64,000 bases of DNA, taken from positions 1,488,001-1,552,000 of the forward strand of contig CBDAQR010000003.1 of NCBI GenBank assembly GCA_965199055.1, given 5' to 3'. The position numbers and the translations under genes were made by a program. This document shows positions 46,305-56,982 of this stretch, in pieces. The stretch comes from CBDAQR01 sp965199055 (GTDB lineage: Bacteria > Pseudomonadota > Gammaproteobacteria > Pseudomonadales > Halieaceae). The stretch's first letter is position 1. The number at the start of each line of letters is the position of its first letter. The notes below the pieces were generated by a model. That model ran no database searches. It was not told where the DNA came from and saw only the letters and a list, made by a program, of their open reading frames with translations.

Positions 46305-47420
46305 TTACGCCCAGACTTCGAGATTGTCCGCGCGAACCAAGCGTCGATTCAGTTTGGTGGTTAATATCTGTTCCATGCCACAGGACTTCAGCATCTCGAG
46401 CACACTGCCCTGCTCGGCTTGGCCCATGGCTTCGAATAGGTCTTGTAAGCGCTGCAACAGATAGAAGCGATAAGGTTGCGCTACGGCATTGATCGGCTGG
46501 CCCCGCACTTCGAAAGCAGCCATCCCCAGCATGCGTTCGGGCGCACTGCCGGCCTCGGGCTGATTCTCGTTGATCCAGCCGTTAATGAACTCTGCCGCCG
46601 CGAGGGTCTCAGGTACAAAGTCCTCCGCGACAATGCGCAAAACAGCTAACAGCGAGTCAGGTACCGAGTCTTCCGCGAGGTAATCCGTACCTGCATCAAA
46701 ATATTCCGGAACATCCTGGTCTGCACGGTTCATGCGCTCCACCCAACGGTGCACACGCACAGCCCTTTGCTGCATGATTCGAGCGGGGTGTGGATCACGA
46801 CCCAGGTGGGCGTACATGGGTGCGATCAGTCCGAAGTCGCCGATGCAGGGGCGCCAACCCAGCAGATAGGGATAATTCTCAAAGTGCGTATTCAGTGCAT
46901 CGAGAAACTCAAGATACAGCGCCTCAACGCCGGGTTTCGCCTCGTCACTGACCCCGAAAAACTGAGCCGCGTTGCGCATGCGATTCATCATGTGTTCAGT
47001 CTTGTCATCGCGCTCGGGCATATCCCGCTGGGAATAGAAGAAGTGATAGCGCACGAAATAGAGATTTTCTTCCGGGAAATTCCAGCGATAGTGCATCGCC
47101 GGGCGCAGAAGGCCATCGGTACCGATGACATCGAATAGCGCACTGATAATTTGCTGGCGCGCACCTGCAGGCTGATTGGGGCGGCCATTTGCCGCCTCGA
47201 AGTGCTCAATGATCGCGGCCCCGTCGCGAATCACCTCACCCTCGGGTGTCACCAGCGTAGGAATGGTTGGGAGCTTAGCCTTGGGTAGCACCTCGGCCTT
47301 AAAGCTTTCATGACCCGTAGATAACTCCTGGAAAGGTATGCCTTGCTTGATCAAATAAGAGCGGGCGCGTCCCGAGTACAGTGAGTGTGTTATTGCATAA
47401 AGGGTATAGGTATCGGACAT
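46305..47420 (-). CDS. Extended glutathione-S-transferase-like protein (copy 5)
   Basis: 371 residues. The thioredoxin-like N-terminus is YTLYAITHSLYSGRARSYLI, the GSH loop IPTLVTPEGEVIRDGAAIIEHFEA is close to the canonical GST form, and the GST-C part has LLGWRPCIGDFGLIAPMYAH. The extra C-terminal part ends with EMLKSCGMEQIL. It follows the TetR gene by 3 bp, so it is an operon with its own regulator. That fits the idea that the regulator senses an electrophile or GST substrate. Confidence 0.8.
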   Translation of the reverse strand: MSDTYTLYAITHSLYSGRARSYLIKQGIPFQELSTGHESFKAEVLPKAKLPTIPTLVTPEGEVIRDGAAIIEHFEAANGRPNQPAGARQQIISALFDVIGTDGLLRPAMHYRWNFPEENLYFVRYHFFYSQRDMPERDDKTEHMMNRMRNAAQFFGVSDEAKPGVEALYLEFLDALNTHFENYPYLLGWRPCIGDFGLIAPMYAHLGRDPHPARIMQQRAVRVHRWVERMNRADQDVPEYFDAGTDYLAEDSVPDSLLAVLRIVAEDFVPETLAAAEFINGWINENQPEAGSAPERMLGMAAFEVRGQPINAVAQPYRFYLLQRLQDLFEAMGQAEQGSVLEMLKSCGMEQILTTKLNRRLVRADNLEVWA

Positions 47421-47423
47421 GAC

Positions 47424-48014
47424 TTAGGAGACCTCCAGCTGCTGCAAGATTAGGTCAGTTACCAGTTCAATAGCTGCTTTTCTACCTAGCCCCTGATGAT
47501 CCCGAAGGCGATTCCACATCTCAAATGAGGCCAGTGCATCCACCGCCTCGCGAGCGGGGCGCTTTAGCGCCTTGAGCTCTGGCAACCAGTCATCCAGGTC
47601 TTTGCGCAATCCTTTCTGGTAGCGTGCGTAGTTCTGCTGAAGAAGCTCATAGCGCCAGCGTTGCGCCTGAGTGGAAACTATTGTGTTAGTGAGAAGCTCA
47701 TATGCGTTTGCATGGCGCTCTACCGCGTGTAAGACGCGCTCCTGCAGACTGCCGCTGCGATCACCGCCAACAAAAAGGGACTCGTACAAATCACGGCACT
47801 GCTCATTGACCTCAGTAAACAGGCTCTCCATGTCCGGAAAGTGCCGAAAGAATGAACGAATGCCGACGCCCGCCTGATCTGAGATTTGCTGCGCGGTGGG
47901 CACCAGATTGCCCTCTTCAATCAGAGCCAGCGCGGCATCAACGATCGCCTGACGACTTCGTTCGCTGCGCGCACGTCGGCCATCTATCGGTTTACTGGCT
48001 GCGTCTTCCGCCAT
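47424..48014 (-). CDS. TetR-family transcriptional regulator
   Basis: 196 residues from the ATG at 48014, which has GGGAG with a 7-nt spacer; ATGs further up at 48038 and 48032 are possible. The N-terminal HTH is TAQQISDQAGVGIRSFFRHFPDMESLF; the C-terminal ligand part is helical. It forms an operon with the GST copy 5. A near-match of the island palindrome lies 50 bp upstream (48065), so it probably represses itself and the sites A-D. Ligand unknown. Confidence 0.88.
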   Translation of the reverse strand: MAEDAASKPIDGRRARSERSRQAIVDAALALIEEGNLVPTAQQISDQAGVGIRSFFRHFPDMESLFTEVNEQCRDLYESLFVGGDRSGSLQERVLHAVERHANAYELLTNTIVSTQAQRWRYELLQQNYARYQKGLRKDLDDWLPELKALKRPAREAVDALASFEMWNRLRDHQGLGRKAAIELVTDLILQQLEVS

Positions 48015-48064
48015 AGTTGCTCCCTGCCTCATTGCCATGCCGATACTTCCGGAATCATCTGTAA

Positions 48065-48081
48065 TGGCACATATACTGTCA
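48065..48081. promoter_or_regulatory. Predicted TetR operator, copy E (autoregulatory)
   Basis: TGGCACA-TAT-ACTGTCA. The left half is perfect, the right half keeps 4 of 7 bases. It is 50 bp before the TetR start. Confidence 0.5.
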
Positions 48082-48131
48082 AATTATCGCACGAAACCCC
48101 AGCCCTTGAACATTACGTGGCGATCGAAATA

Positions 48132-48173
48132 TTCAATCGATTTTGCTTGTTTTTCCCGTTGGAATCGATTGAA
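48132..48173. promoter_or_regulatory. Inverted repeat in the katG promoter region
   Basis: TTCAATCGATT (48132-48142) and AATCGATTGAA (48163-48173) are perfect 11-bp inverted repeats 20 bp apart, close to three helical turns between arms. The sequence differs from the classical OxyR ATAG-N7-CTAT ladder. It lies 61 bp before the katG start. Confidence 0.6.
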
Positions 48174-48233
48174 AGACCATCGTAGGTTATCCCCTGAACC
48201 CACCCAATCCCAACAAAACGGGGGAATAGCGAC

Positions 48234-50486
<2,253 letters not shown>

Positions 50487-50529
50487 TCCCGCATCAAATC
50501 CCCCCAGGCCTCCCTGGCCTGATTCTGTC

Positions 50530-50554
50530 GCCCCGGTTATGCCGGGGCTTTTTT
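50530..50554 (+). terminator. Rho-independent terminator of katG
   Basis: A 7-bp stem, GCCCCGG with CCGGGGC, a 5-nt loop, and six T at 50549-50554. It is 44 bp after the katG stop. Confidence 0.9.
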
Positions 50555-50634
50555 ATTGTGGGGAGGCGCCGTCATTGGTTAAAGGCAGGCTGATGAATCA
50601 TAATCGTCGCTGAACGCGAGAAGAGCAAACTTTT

Positions 50635-51249
50635 ATGTCGAGACGGATTCTGATCCTCTTCGCCCACCCTTCGATTCACCTGTCGGAAGTTAACCGGGTG
50701 CTAGCCAAAGACATGACAGCTCTGGAGGGCGTCACACTTATCGACTTGTATGCCGAATACCCCACCCTACAGATTGATGTCGTTCGCGAACAACAGCGAT
50801 TGCTTGAACACGACGCCGTCGTTTTAATGTTTCCACTGTACTGGTACTCCACCCCCGCGATACTCAAGGAGTGGCAAGACCTTGTGCTGGAGTACGGCTT
50901 CGCCTACGGACACGATGGAACTGCTCTTGTAGGCAAGATATTTACCTGCATGCTAACCGCAGGCGGCACGGAAGATGGCTACGCCGATACGGGTTACAAC
51001 CATTACTCCCTGCGCGAACTGCTGCGCCCACTGGAGCAGACGGCCAACCTGTGTGGCATGCGCTACCTGCCGCCGTTGGCCCTTTTCGGTGCCCGAACGG
51101 CGCGCGAAGAGCATCGCATCAGCGCCCACTCGAAAGAGTGTGCGCGTGTTTTGCAGGCACTGCGCCAAGATTCCCTGGACATCGACGCTTGCAGCGAGCT
51201 AGAAGTGCTCAATGAAGACCTCGACAAGTTGCTGGGAGCGCAGTCATGA
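50635..51249 (+). CDS. KefF/KefG-like NAD(P)H quinone oxidoreductase, Kef ancillary subunit
   Basis: 204 residues of flavodoxin-like fold. RILILFAHPSIHLSEVNRVL and LDLYAEYPTLQIDV-type N-terminal sequence, then PLYWYSTPAILKEWQDLVLEYGFAYGHDGTALVGK (in parts here), match KefF/KefG proteins. These bind FMN and activate the partner efflux channel. It overlaps the transporter gene by ATGA, a strict pairing seen in this family. I cannot decide between KefF and KefG from the sequence. Confidence 0.9.
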   Translation: MSRRILILFAHPSIHLSEVNRVLAKDMTALEGVTLIDLYAEYPTLQIDVVREQQRLLEHDAVVLMFPLYWYSTPAILKEWQDLVLEYGFAYGHDGTALVGKIFTCMLTAGGTEDGYADTGYNHYSLRELLRPLEQTANLCGMRYLPPLALFGARTAREEHRISAHSKECARVLQALRQDSLDIDACSELEVLNEDLDKLLGAQS

Positions 51250-53153
51250 CTGGCTACCTGCTCGACGCCTTCATCTACTTGCTGGCCGCCGTCACCGCGG
51301 TACTGCTGGCCAAACGGCTCGGCCTGGGTTCCGTGCTGGGCTATCTTGTTGCCGGCGTGGTAATCGGACCCGTACTCGGCCTCGTAGGCAAGGAAACCGA
51401 GTCACTGCAGCATGTGGCCGAGTTTGGCGTGGTAATGATGCTGTTTCTCGTCGGTCTGGAATTGGAGCCGCGCATGCTGTGGGAGCTGCGCCACCGGCTA
51501 CTTGGCCTGGGTGGCTTGCAGGTGACTCTGACAACCGGCGCGATCACAGCTATCGCGCTCTTGGCGGGACAACCCTGGCAGGTGGCGCTGACTATTGGCA
51601 TGCTGCTCTCGCTCTCCTCCACCGCAATTGTTCTGCAAACCTTTCAGGAAAAGGGCCTTGCCAGCACTCCGGGAGGACGCTCCGCGTTCTCCGTTCTGCT
51701 GTTCCAGGACATTGCCGTTATTCCCATGCTCGCGTTCATACCGCTACTTGCGCTCCCAGAGTTGGCGCAACATGGCGGCGCCGCCGATGGTCACGGAGCT
51801 GGCGAGGCGACCTTGCTGCATGGTCTTGAAGGCTGGAGCTATGCGCTGGTGGTGTTGGGCGCCATCGTATCCGTGGTCTTATTCGGGCACTTCGGCAGCC
51901 GTCCGCTGTTCAGGGCCGTCGCCGCCACCGGTTTGCGCGAAGCGTTTACGGCCGTCGCCCTGGCACTGGTTATTGGCGTTGCCGTATTGATGCTAATGGT
52001 CGGCCTGTCTCCCGCCCTTGGCACCTTCCTGGCCGGTGTGGTGCTGGCAAACAGTGAGTTTCGCCACGAGTTGGAGACTGACATCGACCCTTTCAAAGGC
52101 TTGTTGTTGGGGCTGTTCTTCATCACTGTGGGCGCAGGAATTAGTTTCCCCCTCTTATTTGAGAAAGTGTGGCTCGTTCTCGGTCTCACCCTTGGGGTGA
52201 TGTTGCTCAAGGGCGCGATTCTTCTTCTACTAGCGCTCATCTTCAAAGTGCGACGCAGTGATGGCTGGCTGTTTACCCTGAGCCTGGCCCAGGCCGGCGA
52301 ATTCGGTTTCGTGCTGCTGAGCTATAGCCTGCAGAACAGCGCACTGCCGCCAGATATTGCCCGGCTGCTGGCGCTCGTAGTCGCCATATCCATGTTCCTT
52401 ACGCCGATCCTGTTTATAGTCTTCGATCGCTTCGTGGTGCCTCGATATAGCGGCAGCGAGCCGCTTCCAGAATCGGATGTCATTGAGACGAGCGGTCCCG
52501 TTATCATTGCTGGTATCGGTCGCTTCGGCCAGATCGTCAATCGACTGCTAACGTCTTACGGCATCGAGACCGTAGTGCTGGATCGCCAGCCAGGCCAGGT
52601 CGAAAACATGCGCAAAATTCAATTGCGCAGTTACTTCGGCGACGCCACCCGGCCAGACCTGCTGCACACCGCAGGTGCTGCAGAGGCTTCCGCTTTCGTG
52701 GTCGCCATAGACGATCAACAACAAGCAGTGGAATTGGTACACCACCTCAAGCAGCGACACCCTGGACTCAAGGTGTTGGTGCGCGCCTTTGACCGCGGCC
52801 ACCATTACCAGCTGCGGGATGCTGGCGCCGACTACATCGTTAACGAAACCTATCATTCCGCGCTAGAAACAGGGCGCGAAGTGTTGCACCAGCTCGGCAT
52901 TCACCCCTTCCGAGCCGAGCAATTGAAACGCAACTTCGATCGGGCCGAGCACGCCGGTCACGACCAACTTTACGAAACCTGGCGAACACTGGACGAGGGT
53001 GAGAAAGGCGCTCAGCACTACCTGGACCTGTTCATTCAGCTACATGAAACTATGCGCGAGGTGATGGCCGCCGACCGGAGCGACGGTCACAGCCTTAGCG
53101 AAAGCGGCTGGAACCCGCCGCCAAAGAACTACCTGAAAGACTTTGAGGATTAG
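51246..53153 (+). CDS. Glutathione-gated potassium-efflux transporter (KefB/KefC type)
   Basis: 635 residues. A CPA2 membrane part of about 12 helices occupies the first 380 residues (LFQDIAVIPMLAFIPLLALPE, LTFLGVGLSPALGTFLAGVVLANS-type signatures). The cytoplasmic TrkA-N part begins near 417 with IIAGIGRFGQIVNRLL, followed by the KTN site ending DYIVNETYHSAL. KefB/C are held closed by glutathione and opened by glutathione adducts of electrophiles, causing potassium loss and protective acidification. Its place beside GST-like genes is therefore meaningful. Confidence 0.92.
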   Translation: MTGYLLDAFIYLLAAVTAVLLAKRLGLGSVLGYLVAGVVIGPVLGLVGKETESLQHVAEFGVVMMLFLVGLELEPRMLWELRHRLLGLGGLQVTLTTGAITAIALLAGQPWQVALTIGMLLSLSSTAIVLQTFQEKGLASTPGGRSAFSVLLFQDIAVIPMLAFIPLLALPELAQHGGAADGHGAGEATLLHGLEGWSYALVVLGAIVSVVLFGHFGSRPLFRAVAATGLREAFTAVALALVIGVAVLMLMVGLSPALGTFLAGVVLANSEFRHELETDIDPFKGLLLGLFFITVGAGISFPLLFEKVWLVLGLTLGVMLLKGAILLLLALIFKVRRSDGWLFTLSLAQAGEFGFVLLSYSLQNSALPPDIARLLALVVAISMFLTPILFIVFDRFVVPRYSGSEPLPESDVIETSGPVIIAGIGRFGQIVNRLLTSYGIETVVLDRQPGQVENMRKIQLRSYFGDATRPDLLHTAGAAEASAFVVAIDDQQQAVELVHHLKQRHPGLKVLVRAFDRGHHYQLRDAGADYIVNETYHSALETGREVLHQLGIHPFRAEQLKRNFDRAEHAGHDQLYETWRTLDEGEKGAQHYLDLFIQLHETMREVMAADRSDGHSLSESGWNPPPKNYLKDFED

Positions 53154-53190
53154 TACTTATTCTGTCATCGCCCATGGGAGGCAGTGAATC

Positions 53191-54393
53191 ATGCGCAAGA
53201 AAGTAGAATTCGACAGCAATGGCATCACCCTCAGCGGTGCGCTTGAAACGCCCGATGCCGACATTAGATGCTACGCCCTTTTTGCCCATTGCTTCACCTG
53301 CGGCAAGGACGTTGCCGCCGCATCGCGCATCGCTCGAGCACTGACACAACAAGGGATAGCCGTGCTCCGTTTCGACTTCACCGGACTTGGCAACAGTGAC
53401 GGGGATTTTGCGAACACCAACTTTTCCTCCAACCTGCAGGACCTGCTAGCTGCCGCCGAATTCCTGCGCAACGAGTTTGAGGCACCGGCCCTGCTCATCG
53501 GCCACAGCCTGGGTGGGGCAGCCATTCTGGCGATGGCGGCGCAGGTACCCGAAGCTACCGCTGTGGTATCTATCGCAGCACCGCACAAGGCAGCACATGT
53601 ATTACATAACTTTTCTGGATCCATCGACCAGATTCGCGAACAGGGTGAAGCGGAGGTCGATCTGGCAGGTAGACCTTTTCGCATAAAGCAACAATTCGTC
53701 GAAGATCTTGAACAGTTTCAGGCCAGCAGCCTGTCGCAATTACGCAAAGCCCTGCTGGTGATGCACTCGCCCGTGGACGCCACCGTGCCCATAGTAGAGG
53801 CGGAAAAGATCTACAAGGAAGCGCTGCACCCCAAAAGTTTTGTCAGCCTAGACGATGCCGATCACCTGCTAACTCGCCGGCAGGATTCTGAATACGTGGC
53901 CACCACGATCGCGGGCTGGGCCAGTCGCTACCTGCCAAGAGCTGCGGACGCACCGAAAAGAAGCGTCAGCGGCGGAGAGGTGCTCGTGGAAGAGAAGAAT
54001 CACAAGTTTACCCAGCATGTCTTTAGCGACAGTCACCACTGGCTTGCAGACGAACCGCAATCGGTTGGCGGCGACAACAGCGGCCCAGATCCCTACGAGC
54101 ACCTGCTCGCAGCATTGGGGGCCTGCACATCGATGACGCTAAGAATGTATGCCAAGCGCAAGTCACTGGCGCTGGACCATGTTCGTGTCCAACTTCGCCA
54201 CAGCAGGGACTATGCGAAAGACTGCGCAACGTGCGACGATGAGCCACGCAAGATCGAGTTGATCGAACGCGAGATTATCCTGTCAGGTGAGCTGAGTGAT
54301 GATGAGCGGGCAAGACTTCTGGACATTGCGGACCGGTGCCCGGTGCATCGCACATTGCATAGTGAATTGGTCGTAAAGACCGCCGGAGGATAG
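53191..54393 (+). CDS. Alpha/beta hydrolase fused to OsmC-family domain
   Basis: 400 residues. Residues about 1-250 form a serine hydrolase with LIGHSLGG (Ser106) and an Asp and His in PVDATVPI and DDADHLLTRR. Residues about 265-400 are an OsmC/Ohr-type domain with two reactive cysteines, Cys312 in LGACTSMT and Cys383 in DRCPVHR. OsmC proteins reduce organic or lipid hydroperoxides with thiols. This fusion order is common in proteobacteria. GGGAGG lies ahead of the start. It runs 5 bp ahead of a glutaredoxin gene, so it is one operon with it. Confidence 0.92.
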   Translation: MRKKVEFDSNGITLSGALETPDADIRCYALFAHCFTCGKDVAAASRIARALTQQGIAVLRFDFTGLGNSDGDFANTNFSSNLQDLLAAAEFLRNEFEAPALLIGHSLGGAAILAMAAQVPEATAVVSIAAPHKAAHVLHNFSGSIDQIREQGEAEVDLAGRPFRIKQQFVEDLEQFQASSLSQLRKALLVMHSPVDATVPIVEAEKIYKEALHPKSFVSLDDADHLLTRRQDSEYVATTIAGWASRYLPRAADAPKRSVSGGEVLVEEKNHKFTQHVFSDSHHWLADEPQSVGGDNSGPDPYEHLLAALGACTSMTLRMYAKRKSLALDHVRVQLRHSRDYAKDCATCDDEPRKIELIEREIILSGELSDDERARLLDIADRCPVHRTLHSELVVKTAGG

Positions 54394-54398
54394 ATTAC

Positions 54399-54659
54399 AT
54401 GCAGGACGAACCAAGGCTGACCCTATACCACTACGAGGGCTGTCCATTTTGCTCCCTAGCTCGCCAACCCATCGAGCGCTTGGGGATCGACGTAGAGCTG
54501 CGAGACATCTTGCGTAATCCCGAGTATCGGAGGGAACTGGCTGATGCCAGGGGTCGAACCACCGTACCTGTGCTGCGAATTTCCAGCGCCGATGGCGACG
54601 AGCGCTGGATGCCTGAGTCCAGAGATATCGTCCACTATCTAGAGTCGACCTACGGCTGA
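54399..54659 (+). CDS. Glutaredoxin-family protein
   Basis: 86 residues of thioredoxin fold with the dithiol active site CPFC (Cys15, Cys18) in YEGCPFCSLAR, and the cis-Pro in TTVPVLRIS. The last part matches the GSH site (MPESRDIVHYLES). It resembles the GrxC-like and GST-N-like class. It could recycle the OsmC domain of the upstream gene through glutathione. Spacing to that gene is 5 bp. Confidence 0.9.
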   Translation: MQDEPRLTLYHYEGCPFCSLARQPIERLGIDVELRDILRNPEYRRELADARGRTTVPVLRISSADGDERWMPESRDIVHYLESTYG

Positions 54660-54660
54660 T

Positions 54661-54942
54661 TCAGGCAGTAACTTCGACGCCTTTCCAAAACGCTACATAT
54701 CCCTGGATGTTGGACGCCGCCTCCTTGGTTTCTGGATAGTACCAGGCGGCATCAGGGTTGAGCTGGCCGTTAACATCCAACGTGTAGTAACTCGCCGTAC
54801 CCTTCCAGGGACAGACCGTGTTGGTATCGCTGGACTGGAAAAATGCCTGGTGAATGGCGCCCGGGGGAAAGTAATGATTGCCCTCGACCACTATCGTTTC
54901 GTTTGATTCTGCTATGACGGTACCATTCCAGATTGCACGCAT
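54661..54942 (-). CDS. DUF427-family protein
   Basis: 93 residues from the ATG at 54942, which has AGGAG with 7 nt spacing; nearby upstream ATGs are weaker. It carries the DUF427 pattern: MRAIWNGTVIAESNETIVVEG, HYFPPGAI, CPWKGTASYYTLDVNG and AAWYYPETKEAASNIQGYVAFW. It is a small beta-fold protein of unknown function, common next to oxidoreductase genes. Confidence 0.88.
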   Translation of the reverse strand: MRAIWNGTVIAESNETIVVEGNHYFPPGAIHQAFFQSSDTNTVCPWKGTASYYTLDVNGQLNPDAAWYYPETKEAASNIQGYVAFWKGVEVTA

Positions 54943-55062
54943 ATTCATTCTCCTGCGACCGTAGACCCAAATCACTATACTTACGCCAATTGTATACGCG
55001 TCAGCTTCTGCGCACGTATTCTTAAGAACCTGGACAAACCTTGTACCTTGCTAGGAGATACC

Positions 55063-55722
55063 ATGCACCGACTATTAATCATCTTCGCCGCCCTGGCCTG
55101 CTTGAGTTTCACCGCGACGGCCAAGGACGCACTGCCGGCAAAGACTCACGACGGACTGGTCCTGCAAGAAGGCACAGAAGTCGCCGCAGTCTACAAACTG
55201 CCCGGCGCTGATCTGGGCGACTACAACAAGATCGCCCTGCTCGAAGCCTACGTCGCGTTCAAGAAGAACTGGCAGCGAGAGAACAACGCCGATCACACAG
55301 GCCTCGATGGGCGCATCTCCGACAAGGAGATGAAAGAGATTCGCGAACGGCTGGCCGAAGAATTTCAGAAGGTGTTCACCGAGGTGCTATCAAAGGAAGG
55401 CGGCCATGAGATGGTCAGCGAGGGCGCCGAAGGTGTATTGATCATTCGGCCCGCCATCATCAATCTCGACGTAGCCGCGCCGGACACAATGACGTCCGGG
55501 CGAGATCGCAATTACTCTGCCTATGCTGGCGAGATGACGCTTTACATGGAACTGTTTGACGGCAGGACCGGCCAGATCATCTACCGCGTTATTGACGCGC
55601 GGGCTGCCGGCAACGACTTTTGGCGCCTGCGCAATCAGGTCACCAATCGCGCCGATGCTGACCGCGTTTTGCGTCGTTGGGCGACTCTTCTGAACGAGCA
55701 GTTGGCTAAGGCAAAACAATAA
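55063..55722 (+). CDS. DUF3313-like exported protein
   Basis: 219 residues. The ATG at 55063 with AGGAG 6 nt ahead was chosen over an in-frame ATG 15 bp upstream. A signal peptide ends TATA. The mature part has LVLQEGTEVAAVYKLPGADL and YSAYAGEMTLYMELFDGRTGQIIYRVID, which fit the DUF3313 family of exported proteins (weak match). Function unknown. Confidence 0.7.
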   Translation: MHRLLIIFAALACLSFTATAKDALPAKTHDGLVLQEGTEVAAVYKLPGADLGDYNKIALLEAYVAFKKNWQRENNADHTGLDGRISDKEMKEIRERLAEEFQKVFTEVLSKEGGHEMVSEGAEGVLIIRPAIINLDVAAPDTMTSGRDRNYSAYAGEMTLYMELFDGRTGQIIYRVIDARAAGNDFWRLRNQVTNRADADRVLRRWATLLNEQLAKAKQ

Positions 55723-55768
55723 ACCAGTTGCACTGGCATCGGTTCGCGCTCTGCAACAGGGCGCAGAT

Positions 55769-56776
55769 TTAAGACTGGTCCCTGTGCTGCCGCCGGTAAG
55801 CGCCGGGAGATATCTTGTTCCACCGGTTGAACGCTCGACGAAAGTTTGCAGTATCTGAGTAGCTAAGCAACAGCGCTATATCCGCGACCGTTAATTCCGT
55901 GCGGACCAGATACTGCTTCGCCAGCAGATTCTTTACCTCTTCCGCGATCAAGCGAAAGCGGGTTCCCTCCCGATCCAACCTACGCCGCAGCGTGCTCTCG
56001 CTAAGGTGCAAGCGCTGCGACACCTCCGAAAGGCCAGGAAACTCACCTGAGCCGAGCATCATTATACGACGCACATCAGCCGTGGTGTCTTGCACCAAAC
56101 CCGCCCCGCGCAGCATCTCTTCGCACTGCTTCTCAAAAACAGCATAAGCCGCTGGATTGGCGGACGTAGTCGGCGACTTCAGGAGCCGCTTTGGGAACAC
56201 AATCTGGCTAGTGCTTTGCCCAAACAGCAACGGCGCTGGAATATACTTTTTGTACCTTCGGTAATAGGCAGGCTTGGGAAACCCGAAATTAACTCGAATC
56301 ACCTCGAGTGGACGGGCAAGCATATGCCTTATGCCGAAGAACTGCGTAAACGCGGCCTCGACCGCTAATTGCTGTTGCCTTGCGCTCCCATGCTTGATGC
56401 AGAAACGCAATGCGACATTTTCATCGTAATCATGGAATTCCCACACGCGACCCAGATTAAATACAACGTTGTATCGAATCAGGAACTTGCAAACTTGCTC
56501 CAGGTTGACGCAGCTCTTCACTGCAAAGCCAAGCACTCCCATGCTGGCCAGATCGAGGCGGGATCCTAATCTCAATCCAAAAGCTGGATCGTCGCTCAGC
56601 TCCGAAGCGATCGACAATAATTGAAGTATTTGGCTGGAAGTCAGTTCCGCGCTGGTTACCGGCGGGGCAGTTTGCTGGAAGGACTCCGTATAGAGCCTAT
56701 CCCAATCGACACCCTCAGGCTCCAAGAGCTCCAGAATTTGCCGTACGGGACTCATTCTTGTTTGGGTCAAGCTCAT
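55769..56776 (-). CDS. AraC-family transcriptional regulator (OruR/ArgR-type N-terminal domain)
   Basis: 335 residues from the ATG at 56776; an in-frame ATG at 56839 is further up. The N-terminal arabinose-binding-like part (about 10-190) has LASMGVLGFAVKSCVNLEQV. The C-terminal HTH pair has LSEVSQRLHLSESTLRRRLDREG and VADIALLLSYSDTANFRRAFNRWN with the AraC signature GAYRR. It is divergent from the GST copy 6, 206 bp apart, so it may control that gene and the enoyl-reductase-type gene after it. Confidence 0.88.
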   Translation of the reverse strand: MSLTQTRMSPVRQILELLEPEGVDWDRLYTESFQQTAPPVTSAELTSSQILQLLSIASELSDDPAFGLRLGSRLDLASMGVLGFAVKSCVNLEQVCKFLIRYNVVFNLGRVWEFHDYDENVALRFCIKHGSARQQQLAVEAAFTQFFGIRHMLARPLEVIRVNFGFPKPAYYRRYKKYIPAPLLFGQSTSQIVFPKRLLKSPTTSANPAAYAVFEKQCEEMLRGAGLVQDTTADVRRIMMLGSGEFPGLSEVSQRLHLSESTLRRRLDREGTRFRLIAEEVKNLLAKQYLVRTELTVADIALLLSYSDTANFRRAFNRWNKISPGAYRRQHRDQS

Positions 56777-56982
56777 AGGTAGTGGGTGCTCCCCAGAAGG
56801 CGGTTTATCCGGTGAGAAAGCTCGAAGCACTGCCGGCAATCCATACCCTCAAACGATACCTGCTCGATTTTGAACGAATATGACCCCCCTATTCGAACAC
56901 ATATAACCCCAAGTATCACTAGCAGCCTATTTATAATCGCCGCCACTACTTCCTCTTCGCCTTGCAAGCAGCATGGAAACGA

